DNA of 64,000 nt from Pseudomonas profundi (GCF_008638305.1 NZ_VTPZ01000004.1:34749-98748), one strand, 5' to 3'; shown: positions 1 to 8,730, counted from the stretch's first letter. The notes: generated by a model from the letters alone, not told the origin. Made by a program: numbers and translations.

Positions 1-1
1 G

Positions 2-79
2 AGCTGCTTGGCGATCATGCGCGCCGGCAGGATTTGTTGTAGCCGCGGAGCTGGCGTAGCGCAGGCGCACTACACCCCC
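2..79. repeat. Direct repeat copy A with REP-like hairpin
   Basis: First copy of a sequence that recurs 149 bases downstream (151-228) with few mismatches. It contains an imperfect inverted repeat, GTAGCGC-AGGC-GCACTAC (56-73). The block lies beyond the 3' end of the minus-strand polysaccharide operon, where it could act as a transcript-end hairpin or a REP/BIME-type element. No T-tract follows, so a classical terminator is not claimed. Confidence 0.6.
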
Positions 80-150
80 AGAAGCTGGCTGGCAGAGCGG
101 GGGCTTACTGGGGTTGGTGAACGCCTGCTCGCCGACAGGGTTGGTTTTCA

Positions 151-228
151 AGCTGCCGAGCGATCATGCGCGCCGGCAGGATTTGTTGCACCTGCGGAGC
201 TGGCGTAGCGCAGGCGCGCTACACCCCC
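151..228. repeat. Direct repeat copy B with REP-like hairpin
   Basis: Second copy of the repeat. Its inverted repeat is perfect: GTAGCGC-AGGC-GCGCTAC (205-222). A shorter relic, ending CAACGCGCTACACCCGCC, lies at about 282-299, just beyond the stop codon of the glycosidase gene. The copies look like members of a dispersed palindromic family; whether it occurs elsewhere in the genome cannot be seen here. Confidence 0.6.
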
Positions 229-303
229 CCCCAGGGGTGGCTCACATAATGGGGTTTTCCAAGGTTGGTGAGCGGCTCGGGCAACGCGCTACACCCGCCA
301 CCC

Positions 304-1278
304 TTAGCGCTTGAATATCTCCTGCGCGGGTTTGTTCTGGATGGTGAAGTCGGTGTCATTCACGCCACCGGCGTTCGGGTCGGTGTACCAGGCCCAGATC
401 GCCAGGCCATCCACCTTGCCGGTTTCGTCGAGGGCGTCGCGCCAGCTGGTCAGCACTTCATTCTGCAGGCCGAGGTTGACGGGTAATTCGCGTTCCTCGG
501 GGCTTTCCCAGGGTGCCGAGAGGCTGCCGGTGGCAGATCGCAGGCCCAGCTCTGCGACCCAGACCCGGCGCTGCGCACGCTGGCCCAACGTGTACAAGCG
601 GTCAGCCATTTCGCGCATTTCGTCGCCGCGGGCTTCCTCGTCGGTCGGCAGCTCTGCGTAGAGGCTGGTGGCCACGACATCGAACAGCGTCCAGTAGCGG
701 AACTGCTCGGCGCTTTCCAGACTGTGGGTCACGTAGACGATGGGGCCGGAGTAAACCTCGCGTACTGCTGTCACCACCGGTTGCCAGTAACCGGAGTTCT
801 GCAGCTGGCGCAACTCGCTGCCGACCACCAGCGCTTCAGCTCCTTCATCCTCTGCGACCTTGGCCAGTTTCAGCAATCCATCCCGATAGGCATGGAACCA
901 GGCCATGCGGTCGGTGGGGGCGGCTTCGCCGGCCCAGCTCTCGGGTATCCACAGGTGGACCTTGAGGATCGGATCCAGACCGGCGTCGCGCATCTGCCGC
1001 AGGCCCGCTGCAACCAGCTCGGGACTGCTGTCGCCGCCAATCACCGGATCATTGGAGTCGGGCTTGGCTTGCCACATGAAGGCGACCAGCAAGGCCTTTT
1101 CAGCTCCACTTGCGGCGAGCCGCTCAAGCGATTCCTGAGCCGCATCGCTGCCCCACTGTGCATCGCCGGATATCTTCACGTTGGCGCCCATCCACATTTC
1201 GGTCTCCTGTGCGAAACCCAATGCGGGGAGCAACATCAACGCAAGCGCGATAAGTTTTCTTTTTGCCATACCCGCCAT
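304..1278 (-). CDS. GH113-like periplasmic glycoside hydrolase of the EPS operon
   Basis: 324-residue secreted protein with an N-terminal signal peptide (KRKLIALALMLLPALGFAQ, cleavage after about residue 23). The rest reads as a single TIM barrel of the GH113/GH-A type. Glu155 in VGSELRQL sits where the acid/base lies, and Glu243 in WVAELGLR where the nucleophile lies. GH113 members are mostly beta-mannanases, but the substrate here is not known. It is the last gene of a five-gene operon, and its start overlaps the end of the upstream membrane-protein gene by about 43 bases. Synthase-dependent polysaccharide operons often carry a matching hydrolase (BcsZ, PslG, AlgL types), so trimming or clearing the operon's own polymer in the periplasm is the likeliest role. 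ATG at 1269 is an alternative start. Family placement is by motif and length only. Confidence 0.72.
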   Translation of the reverse strand: MAGMAKRKLIALALMLLPALGFAQETEMWMGANVKISGDAQWGSDAAQESLERLAASGAEKALLVAFMWQAKPDSNDPVIGGDSSPELVAAGLRQMRDAGLDPILKVHLWIPESWAGEAAPTDRMAWFHAYRDGLLKLAKVAEDEGAEALVVGSELRQLQNSGYWQPVVTAVREVYSGPIVYVTHSLESAEQFRYWTLFDVVATSLYAELPTDEEARGDEMREMADRLYTLGQRAQRRVWVAELGLRSATGSLSAPWESPEERELPVNLGLQNEVLTSWRDALDETGKVDGLAIWAWYTDPNAGGVNDTDFTIQNKPAQEIFKR

Positions 1279-2759
1279 GCCCCTCGTTCATACACTAGTT
1301 GATATCCCGGACGGCCATGCGCCCAAAGCCCGGGGAAATGTAGATTGCTTGCATCTTCCATCGCCTGCTGGCTGCCCGGTTCTGCCACGACGATTTGCGG
1401 AGGCATGCGACTGGGTGTCGCCATCGCCAGCTTGTATCGGTCACTGAAGGGCAGGATCAGGTTGCGGCCGTTGCCGCGGGCAGCGATGACCGCGTAACCG
1501 GTCTGATCATCAATAAGCGTTGGCAGGGACGAGTCCGCGAGCCATACGCCCACCAATGCCTCGTCGGTGATCGGAGCCGGTACGCGCTCGCGCAGTGCCT
1601 GGGTCCAGGGCTGCATATCCGTTGATGGCAACTGTTGCATGACCAGCCAGCCAAGGGGAATGCCCGCCAGCAGCAACGCGGTGACGACCGTTCGCTGGCG
1701 CTGCATTTCACGCAGCCCTAACGCCGCGGCGGCAAGCATCAGGGCGAGAAACTCAACAGGTTCTGATGTGTACCACACCAGGGTCGCCATGGCGCCGGCG
1801 CAGATTGTGACGCAGGCGATGATCACCGGGCCGACCCAGGCGCGAGGTCGCACGTTCCAGGGCGCCAGCAATAGCGAAGGGAATGCCAGCGCGCCTGCCG
1901 CCGTGAGCCAGATCAGCGGCACCCACCATTGCCCGCCAAACTCCAGTAGCCAGGGTAGATAAGGCGTTGATTCGAATCCGCCACGAAATGCCGAGCCCGT
2001 CTGCTTGAGGAAGATCAGTGCATCATTGAAAAACAGCCAGTTGAGATAGGCCCACCCCAATACCGCAAAAACAAAGGGCACATAGCAGACCAGATAAAAC
2101 GCCAGCGGTGCGCGCCGTAGCAATGAAGGCGGCGCGATCAGCACCAGCCAGGGCGCCAGCGCCACTGCAATGAACATGGCCCGGGTATCGACGAAGAACA
2201 GCAGGCACAGCCAGCCGGCAAAGCGCAGATAGCTGAACACCTCCGGATCTTTGCGAAAGCGCCGCAGCGAACGGCTGAGCCCGTAGAAACACAGCAGCCC
2301 GAGCGCCAGATCCTGACCGGATAGTGCGGTCCAGAGAAAGAAGGGATGCGCCGCCAGCAACGTGGTCCAGAGCGTTGCCAACAGCAGGCCATGGGATTTG
2401 TTCAGGTCGCGCCAGACCAGCGTGACGAACAGCGAAGCCAGCACGATATCGAGCAAATAGGGCACCCGCAGCAGGCTGATACCCGGAATGCCGCTCAATA
2501 GCAGTGTCAGGTAGGGCGATACCTGCGGCGAGAGAAACCCCACATCCTCGATATAGAGCCGCGAGGCGTCACGCATGATCAGCACCCGGGCGTAGCGTGC
2601 CAGCGCGTCGCTACCCTGGAATCCGTTGTCCAGGAGGTGCGCGCAGAGTGCCGCCAGCGCCAGTAGCGCAAGCAAAAAGACCAGCAGGCCGCTCGGAAAT
2701 CCGGCGTTACTCTTCCAGCGCGGCCTTACGCTCGTCAGCCATGTACTTGCTGATGCCAT
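1236..2759 (-). CDS. Polytopic membrane protein of the EPS operon, GT-C-like topology
   Basis: 507 residues with roughly ten hydrophobic segments from residue 24 to about 350, followed by a soluble C-terminal part of about 150 residues. The layout (many transmembrane helices, then a non-membrane tail) resembles GT-C glycosyltransferases or polymer-modifying membrane enzymes, but I recognise no diagnostic motif and assign no function. The chosen ATG lies inside the upstream synthase gene, giving a 53-base overlap. No good ATG or GTG exists nearer the first membrane helix. It is co-directional with, and overlaps, both neighbours, so it is almost certainly translated with the polysaccharide genes. 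Possible roles are polymer modification, lipid-linked sugar supply or export. Confidence 0.7.
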   Translation of the reverse strand: MASASTWLTSVRPRWKSNAGFPSGLLVFLLALLALAALCAHLLDNGFQGSDALARYARVLIMRDASRLYIEDVGFLSPQVSPYLTLLLSGIPGISLLRVPYLLDIVLASLFVTLVWRDLNKSHGLLLATLWTTLLAAHPFFLWTALSGQDLALGLLCFYGLSRSLRRFRKDPEVFSYLRFAGWLCLLFFVDTRAMFIAVALAPWLVLIAPPSLLRRAPLAFYLVCYVPFVFAVLGWAYLNWLFFNDALIFLKQTGSAFRGGFESTPYLPWLLEFGGQWWVPLIWLTAAGALAFPSLLLAPWNVRPRAWVGPVIIACVTICAGAMATLVWYTSEPVEFLALMLAAAALGLREMQRQRTVVTALLLAGIPLGWLVMQQLPSTDMQPWTQALRERVPAPITDEALVGVWLADSSLPTLIDDQTGYAVIAARGNGRNLILPFSDRYKLAMATPSRMPPQIVVAEPGSQQAMEDASNLHFPGLWAHGRPGYQLVYERGAWRVWQKENLSRLR

Positions 2760-4611
2760 GGGTAGTCTTTTCCCAATAGAAGGGTTTGCGAATGAGCTGC
2801 CAGAGCCCCTTGTACGCCGCGATCGATTGCAGCATCCAGTAGACAGGAACGGTCAGTGCGTAGGGCGTGAGTCGGAAATAGTCATGCTTGAATCCAGCCA
2901 CTAACGTCATGTAAATGAAGAATCCGTTGCCCAGTAGCAGGTTCAATACGCTCAGGTAGAGCAGCACGGGCGGAAAGGCCACATCAAACAGACGAATCCC
3001 GGCAAACAGCCAGACGAAGTAGATCGCCCATAACAAGGGCGCCGCCAGCGCGGTCAGAAAGTTGCCGCCGATAAAGAACTGGAAACCCCAGAAGCCGCGA
3101 AACCCGGTCGACTTGTAGAGATGCACCGGGTCGCGCATATGCACCAGCCAGGTCTGCATGTAGCCCTTGAACCAGCGCGAACGCTGGCGGATCCAATTGG
3201 GTACGCTGACATTGGCTTCTTCGTAGGTGGTCGAGTTGACCACACTGACGCGGTAGCCGCGTTGGGTCATGCGCACCCCGAGATCCGCATCCTCGGTCAC
3301 GTTGTAGGGATCCCAGGCATTCACGCCGCGCAGTACTTCCAGGCGGAAATGGTTGGAGGTGCCGCCCAGCGGAATGGGGATGCGCAGGTGCTCCAGCGCA
3401 GGCAGATAGAAGTCGAACCAGAGGGTGTATTCCAGCGCGAACATGCGGCTCAGCCAGTTCTCGTGCGCGTTGTAGTAGTTCAGCCGCGCCTGGATACAGG
3501 CCACGTTCGGGTCTGCCTTGCGGAATGCCAGGACGGCGCGCTTGAGCTGATCGGGCTCGGGCTTGTCCTCGGCATCATAGATGGTGATCAGCTCGCCGCG
3601 GGCGAACTGCAGCGCGTAGTTGCACGCCTTGGGCTTGGTCTTGGGCTGCGAAGGCGGTACGCGGATGATCTCGAATATCGCCTCCAGCCCCAGTTCCTTG
3701 GCGGCCTCGATGGTATCGCTGTCGTCCTCTTCAAGCACCAGCTTGATATCGAGCTTGGAAGTCGGGTAGTCGAGGTTGCGCAGCGCGCTGGTGATGATCG
3801 GCAGTACCTCGGGTTCCTTGTACATCGGCACCAGCACCGTGTAGACCGGCAGATCATCCTCGGGAAGATCGGCCAGCTCCTCGTCGGTGATCTTGATATC
3901 GATACGCCGTTTGGCGCCAAACCATACCAGCGCGAAACGCAGACCAAAGGTGGCCAGGAAGGCCGCGGTGATCAATGCGTTGAGCGTAATAATGGTGCTC
4001 ACCGGAAAGAACGCCAGGCCCAGCAAGGTCACGCTTGCCAGCAGATAGAGCACCAGCAGTTGCGGCTGGGTAATGACCTGGCGCGCGGAGTGTTCGGGCG
4101 TGCGCTCGGCCAACAGGTTCAGGGCATCACTGGTCAGTTGATGCTCAGCGCCCTGCTGCAGGCTCCAGAGAATGTCGAACTTGGAGGTGCCGACAAAGAG
4201 CACATCTTCGCCAAAGGTCTTGCGCGCCCACTCGAATACCTCGGGAGTGGGGTCGGCGACGGCTATTACCAGGTTGCCGTATTGGCGCCGCCACGGGATA
4301 GCCAGGCGCTGCGCGAACTCGGGGAACAGCGCGCGATCCACGCTCACTTCCACCGGTTTTTCCAGCAGATTCACGAAACTCAGACCAAACTGCGCGGACA
4401 GCAAACGATAGAACGAGAAGGCGCTGACCCAGCGGTGCGCGAGGACGATATCGCCCAGCCGGGAGCTCCAGCGTTTTTGCAGGCGCAGGGCGGTCTCCAG
4501 CTGCTCGGGTTGCAGCAGCCCCGCGTCCAGCATGCTTTGCCCGATCGGCGTATGCAGCGCGCCGGAATCCGGCATGCGTCCGACGGCAAAAGCGTTACTG
4601 CCAGCGACCAT
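2707..4611 (-). CDS. Processive GT2 polysaccharide synthase with N-terminal MshEN c-di-GMP domain
   Basis: 634 residues from ATG 4611 (GGAG nine bases upstream; an in-frame GTG at 4629 would add six residues). Residues 22-45 and 51-74 form two copies of the 24-residue MshEN c-di-GMP motif, separated by exactly five residues. Copy 1 keeps I-G, M, L, L, Q at the motif positions; copy 2 keeps R-L-G, V, F, L, Q. Two transmembrane helices follow (about 182-230), then a GT2 catalytic domain with DAED (346-349), TED (439-441) and QRSRW (476-480), the D,D,D,Q(Q/R)xRW signature of processive synthases. Three or more helices end the protein. MshEN fused to GT2 is known from NfrB of Escherichia coli, where MshEN is C-terminal; here it is N-terminal. 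The likely role is inner-membrane polymerisation and translocation of a polysaccharide, switched on by c-di-GMP. The sugar is unknown. Confidence 0.85.
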   Translation of the reverse strand: MVAGSNAFAVGRMPDSGALHTPIGQSMLDAGLLQPEQLETALRLQKRWSSRLGDIVLAHRWVSAFSFYRLLSAQFGLSFVNLLEKPVEVSVDRALFPEFAQRLAIPWRRQYGNLVIAVADPTPEVFEWARKTFGEDVLFVGTSKFDILWSLQQGAEHQLTSDALNLLAERTPEHSARQVITQPQLLVLYLLASVTLLGLAFFPVSTIITLNALITAAFLATFGLRFALVWFGAKRRIDIKITDEELADLPEDDLPVYTVLVPMYKEPEVLPIITSALRNLDYPTSKLDIKLVLEEDDSDTIEAAKELGLEAIFEIIRVPPSQPKTKPKACNYALQFARGELITIYDAEDKPEPDQLKRAVLAFRKADPNVACIQARLNYYNAHENWLSRMFALEYTLWFDFYLPALEHLRIPIPLGGTSNHFRLEVLRGVNAWDPYNVTEDADLGVRMTQRGYRVSVVNSTTYEEANVSVPNWIRQRSRWFKGYMQTWLVHMRDPVHLYKSTGFRGFWGFQFFIGGNFLTALAAPLLWAIYFVWLFAGIRLFDVAFPPVLLYLSVLNLLLGNGFFIYMTLVAGFKHDYFRLTPYALTVPVYWMLQSIAAYKGLWQLIRKPFYWEKTTHGISKYMADERKAALEE

Positions 4612-4613
4612 TT

Positions 4614-5504
4614 TTAGAATCTCCACCACGCGGCAACAAAGGGACCGCCTGCGGCGCCGGTGTTACGGCCATCAACCGGCTGCATATAGCCAGCCTGCAG
4701 TTGGAATCCGTCTGACAGCGAGTAGAGCCCAGATAGAGACAGCTTGGTCAGGTCGTAGTCGGTGCTGTTGATGTAGACCAGATCGGGATCGCGCGCTTCC
4801 TCAGGTTGGGTGTTACCGCTGTCATTGCCCAGGCCTTCAATATGGTTGAACTCGCCAATCAGCATCAGCTTCGGTGTCAGTGACAGGCCGACGGTTGCAT
4901 CCGCGCGGACTTCATCCGCGGGGTTGCCGGTGCGCTTGCGCCCGGCGATGCCGGCGTCGATATAGCCTGAACGCTCGCCGAGCATGAAGCCCCGACCAAT
5001 GCTGTAGCGCAGCTCGAAGTGATAGCCGCCTTCGCCCAGCGCCACATCAGCATCTTCGCTGTAGGTAGGCACGCTGACAATGGCTTGCAGGGACCCCACC
5101 CAGTCCTCACTGAAACCCGGATTCAGACGATAGCGCACGCCGAATTCCTGATCGCCGAAGCCACGGGTGGTGTCATCAAAGTCGTCGGCCAGGCTGTCGC
5201 TGCGGTAGCGTACTTCGTTGAAGTAAAAGTTGCCGACCAGCGTCAGATCAGGTGTTAAACCGTGCTCGATATACAGGTTGATTTGGTCCTGGCGGCTGCG
5301 GCCATTGTCATCGAAATGCGTGTGATCGCCGCTGCTGTCGAACACATCGGTGTCGTCGGTATGGCTGAGCTTCAGGATCGTCAGCGTCTTGCCTTCTTCC
5401 TGCACCCAGGCGTTCGCCAGCACCGGCGTGGCAGCCGGCAGTGTCAACAGTGAGATAGCAGCAAATCTGCACAGGGCAGGTCTGAGAAAGGGGAGGGTTT
5501 TCAT
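4614..5504 (-). CDS. Outer-membrane beta-barrel protein of the EPS operon
   Basis: 296 residues from ATG 5504, chosen because it follows a purine-rich AAGGA site and overlaps the upstream stop as ATGA. Residues 1 to about 30 are a clear signal peptide ending TPVLANA. The remainder alternates short amphipathic strands (LYIEHGLTPDLTLVGNFYF, FELRYSIGRG and similar) and ends in an aromatic-rich C-terminus, WWRF, typical of BamA-dependent barrels. It is too short to be a BcsC/AlgE-plus-TPR export channel. Between the BcsB-like gene and the synthase gene, it is the only visible candidate for an outer-membrane exit port or anchor of this system. It could instead be a sensor or adhesin barrel of the transporter/MetA-pathway type. 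Confidence 0.75.
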   Translation of the reverse strand: MKTLPFLRPALCRFAAISLLTLPAATPVLANAWVQEEGKTLTILKLSHTDDTDVFDSSGDHTHFDDNGRSRQDQINLYIEHGLTPDLTLVGNFYFNEVRYRSDSLADDFDDTTRGFGDQEFGVRYRLNPGFSEDWVGSLQAIVSVPTYSEDADVALGEGGYHFELRYSIGRGFMLGERSGYIDAGIAGRKRTGNPADEVRADATVGLSLTPKLMLIGEFNHIEGLGNDSGNTQPEEARDPDLVYINSTDYDLTKLSLSGLYSLSDGFQLQAGYMQPVDGRNTGAAGGPFVAAWWRF

Positions 5505-7477
5505 GATTTTTTCCTTATTCTTCGGGAGACCACAATGGCCACCAGAGTCAATACCACCCAGCCAATGACGAACAACAAGCCGCGATAGCGCGCGAGACGT
5601 TCCCACCAGGTCGAGTAGTCCGGATATTCCACCTTCATCAGGGCATAGTCCCTGGTATCCAGCGATACCAGCACGCCCCGTTCATCACCAAACACCAGGT
5701 CGCCGGTACTTACTTCCAGACCCGGCGGTACCCTTGGCAACCCGTCGTCCAGCGCGCGCAACCAGATGCCCCTTTGGGAGCCGCTGCGCAGCAGACTGGC
5801 GAAGCTGGTCCCTGGCAACTCGCCGGAGTCCAGCAGGATTCTGCCTTCGTTGTCGCGTATTCGCACACGGCCCTGATCAACCGCTATGGAAGCGTCGAAG
5901 CCCTCGGGTGGCTGCGACCCCAGCCATATGAAGGGACGGCTGCCTCCGGGCGCCATCGAGGTGCTGACGAATTCCGCCATGCGCGGGTCGAGTGCCAGAC
6001 TGCGGCCCAGGGACGCCAGCACACTGATCCACTCATGTGGTCGGCCCAGGGCATCAGGGGGCAAATGGACGAAATAACGGTCCGCCAGTTCATAACCGAA
6101 GGCTGCCACACTCTGTGACTGGCCTCCGGCGGGTCTGGTTTCCACGGCCGATGAAGTAAGCAGTTGCGCATAACCCGAGGGCGGTGCGGCGATACACTCA
6201 GCCCCCGGCCGGATCAGCAATACGCGGATCGGCTCGGAAGCGGTGGGGTTAACCTCATTCAGGCCGACGCGTACCGATTGCGGGCCGCCATCCGGTGAGA
6301 GCTGCTGAACGGCGCGCAACATATTGTCCTGCATAACGTACAGCGTCAGCGGTTGCTCAGCCGGGCTGGGCGGCACGACCAGGTTCAGATTTAGCGCGGT
6401 CGGCAGGCGGCCGGCGGGCAGGGCATTGGTATCTATGGCCCATTCAGCGCGGTCAGCGAAGGGCCGCGCATTGCCGTCTACGCCAAGTTGTATCAGCTGG
6501 ACCGAATCCTTGGACGGAGTTGGCGCTGGGGAACTGATGCTTTCGGGATAGCCGGAACTGGTCAGCAGCGCGCCCCAGGGATCGGCGAGGGCATCGATGT
6601 AGAACGGCTCGGTCACCGCCAGTAACCGGGAAGTGGGCTGTTGCGGGTCAGGCGCTACCACGTCGATATTATGCCCGGCCGCCAGGCGCACCCCGGTCTG
6701 GACGAGCTCTCGGCGCGAGGCGATGACGATGTCTGCACCGTTCTCGAGGCCGGTGTGTTCCACGTCATGCCCGCGCTCTTGCAACTCATGTGTCAGCAGC
6801 CAGGCGGCACGCAGGGCTTCCGGGTCGGGTGCCGGCTGGGATATGGCGATACGCACGTCATGCGGCAGCGTACTGATATAACCGCGCACACTCGGCGCCG
6901 GGCCCTGGTCGAGCTGGTAAGCGATAGCGGTTTCCGGTTCGATGGTCAGATAGGTCTGTTGAGCGCGCGGCGATGTGCAACGATCCATCGGGACGTTGGA
7001 CCTGGCGCGCACGCGGACCTGCAGGTAAGGCAGGCGCAGATCCTCTTGCTGCAACGGGACCGAGAGCATTCTGGTCTCGGCCATTGCGCCGTTTTCGGTG
7101 GACGGTGACGTGGCATCCTCGCTGATATCCGCCACGCCGATATTTTCCCGTGGCGTACCGTTGATCAGCACCTGCAAGGAGGCATCCGGGCCCAGCCAGG
7201 CGGCGGGAGAATAATGCAGTTCGAGCCGGGGTTCGCTGACCTGTGCATCCAGCGGCATGGGCATATTGAAGGCCACGCTGCCCTCGGCGGTGATCTGCTG
7301 CAGGCCTTGATAATGGCCCAGAGAGCCTAGCGTGCGGGTTATATATTGCGTTGCGGGTGCATCACCAGGAGGCGGATTATCAGGCTGTTCGTCAGTTTGT
7401 TGAGCATGGGTCGGTACCGACACAAGAATTACGCAACATAGTAGCCAATTCGGCATCCAGCCGAGTGTCGGTCTCAT
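5501..7477 (-). CDS. BcsB-like periplasmic carbohydrate-binding subunit
   Basis: 658 residues: signal peptide (about 1-25, ending THAQ), a long periplasmic region of beta-rich repeats, and a single C-terminal transmembrane helix (about 632-651) followed by the basic tail RRIRKKS. This is the architecture of BcsB, which guides nascent cellulose through the periplasm and docks on the synthase through its C-terminal helix. Segments such as GYISTLPHDVRIAI and the fold-typical LxxG strands fit the BcsB family. It is shorter than enterobacterial BcsB (about 780). First gene of the operon; its TGA overlaps the ATG of the barrel gene. No BcsC, BcsD, BcsZ or PilZ-type BcsA is present, so this is not a standard cellulose operon. 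Confidence 0.75.
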   Translation of the reverse strand: MRPTLGWMPNWLLCCVILVSVPTHAQQTDEQPDNPPPGDAPATQYITRTLGSLGHYQGLQQITAEGSVAFNMPMPLDAQVSEPRLELHYSPAAWLGPDASLQVLINGTPRENIGVADISEDATSPSTENGAMAETRMLSVPLQQEDLRLPYLQVRVRARSNVPMDRCTSPRAQQTYLTIEPETAIAYQLDQGPAPSVRGYISTLPHDVRIAISQPAPDPEALRAAWLLTHELQERGHDVEHTGLENGADIVIASRRELVQTGVRLAAGHNIDVVAPDPQQPTSRLLAVTEPFYIDALADPWGALLTSSGYPESISSPAPTPSKDSVQLIQLGVDGNARPFADRAEWAIDTNALPAGRLPTALNLNLVVPPSPAEQPLTLYVMQDNMLRAVQQLSPDGGPQSVRVGLNEVNPTASEPIRVLLIRPGAECIAAPPSGYAQLLTSSAVETRPAGGQSQSVAAFGYELADRYFVHLPPDALGRPHEWISVLASLGRSLALDPRMAEFVSTSMAPGGSRPFIWLGSQPPEGFDASIAVDQGRVRIRDNEGRILLDSGELPGTSFASLLRSGSQRGIWLRALDDGLPRVPPGLEVSTGDLVFGDERGVLVSLDTRDYALMKVEYPDYSTWWERLARYRGLLFVIGWVVLTLVAIVVSRRIRKKS

Positions 7478-7642
7478 TGTTAGCTTGCCCTCGCAGGAAG
7501 CCCGTCCAATGGGCAGACATTCAGAAATTCAGCGGCATGTACGCCGGCTACACATAGGAAAATAGTCGGATTTTGGCGACCTGTACAACGATTGCCAGCA
7601 ATCTGATGGCGTAGCGCTCACTTGGTTCCGCCCGGCTGTCAA

Positions 7643-8512
7643 TTATCTGGATGAGGGCTGCGTCACAGGTTGAAGCATCATTTTTTCGAGCTGTTGACGT
7701 AATGCTGCGGGGATGGGCACCGGGCGATTTGAGCCGGTATCGATCACGACCATGACGCTGTTGGCGGTTGCCTGCATACCCTGTGAATTGGCGGCATAGC
7801 CGGTGAACACGAATGAACTGTTGCCGATGCGATTGATCGTTGCAGCGAGGTTCATGATGTCGAAGCCGGGACGGTAGTGTTCGAAGGTGATATCCACGGA
7901 CGCCACCAGCACACCCAGGCCGCCGAAATCCAGCTGTCTGACGGCATTGTACCGAGCCTGCTCCATGTACTGGGCGAGTGCTGCCTCGCTGCGCTGGGCA
8001 TCAACATCCAGATCACCGTAACGGGGCGTCAGCTGGCAGGTCACGGGAAATTCTGCAGCGCGCTGCAGCACGTCGCGGTTCTTCGGGTCTGGCAGCGGCT
8101 CAGGCTCGCCCTCGATCATGCCGGCTAGCGCATCGCGCACCTCTGCTGGCAAGGCAACCCGCTCATGCTTGTTGAAAGCCCCCATCAGACAATCCTGGCT
8201 GCCGACATGATTGCCATTCTGAAACAGGTCACTACGCACCCGATAGCAGTCGTCCTCGCACGCCAGCACCCGCACCTGTGCCTGCACATCACTGCCATAC
8301 CAGGTTACCAGCCGATAATCGGTAGTGCTGCGCAGCGGACGCAGACGCACGTCATCGGAGAACCAGGCATCCGCGCCGAACCGCTCAAGGTGAGCGCGCA
8401 TGCGGGCCTCCTGATGTAGTTGGTAAATGCGGGAATTGTTAACGTGCCGCCAGGTATCCAGATCGGTGAAGCGGGGCGAAAGTGAACATTCGAAGAGAGT
8501 AGCTGAGGTCAT
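7643..8512 (-). CDS. Double-hotdog acyl-CoA thioesterase
   Basis: 289 residues made of two 4HBT/hotdog units. The first starts at residue 13 with RFTDLDTWRHVNNSRIY, matching the RxxDxDxxxHVNNxxY active-site signature. The second starts near residue 163 with RYGDLDVDAQRSEAALAQYM, in which HVNN is lost, so it probably serves a structural role. Such proteins hydrolyse acyl-CoA thioesters in the cytoplasm; chain length is not predictable. The gene is monocistronic, with 165 bases to the polysaccharide operon downstream and a divergent channel gene upstream. ATG 8512 has AAGGA about nine bases upstream. Confidence 0.8.
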   Translation of the reverse strand: MTSATLFECSLSPRFTDLDTWRHVNNSRIYQLHQEARMRAHLERFGADAWFSDDVRLRPLRSTTDYRLVTWYGSDVQAQVRVLACEDDCYRVRSDLFQNGNHVGSQDCLMGAFNKHERVALPAEVRDALAGMIEGEPEPLPDPKNRDVLQRAAEFPVTCQLTPRYGDLDVDAQRSEAALAQYMEQARYNAVRQLDFGGLGVLVASVDITFEHYRPGFDIMNLAATINRIGNSSFVFTGYAANSQGMQATANSVMVVIDTGSNRPVPIPAALRQQLEKMMLQPVTQPSSR

Positions 8513-8730
8513 GGCCAGGTGATTCCTTGAGTGCAGCGCAAAAGCATGAAGTCATCACCCATTGGAGGCAAGCAGAACGCCCCGCTATAGATGGTTCGTA
8601 TATCCGGTTATGAACGTGAGCGCCAGGCGAGGCTCCAATGAACGATTGCCGTTTGGTTTGTCGGTATTGCCAGCCCGCATCGGGTACGCCGGGCGGCGGT
8701 TGTCCATCTGCGAAAAGTCGGCGGGAGCTT

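Noticed and set aside
3121-4617. Long plus-strand open frame opposite the GT2 synthase
   Set aside because: Low-complexity Gln/Gly/Arg composition and no motif; it is the antisense shadow of a clear gene.
304-7477. Standard cellulose (bcs) operon
   Set aside because: No PilZ-containing BcsA, no BcsC/TPR protein and no GH8 BcsZ; only BcsB-like character is shared.
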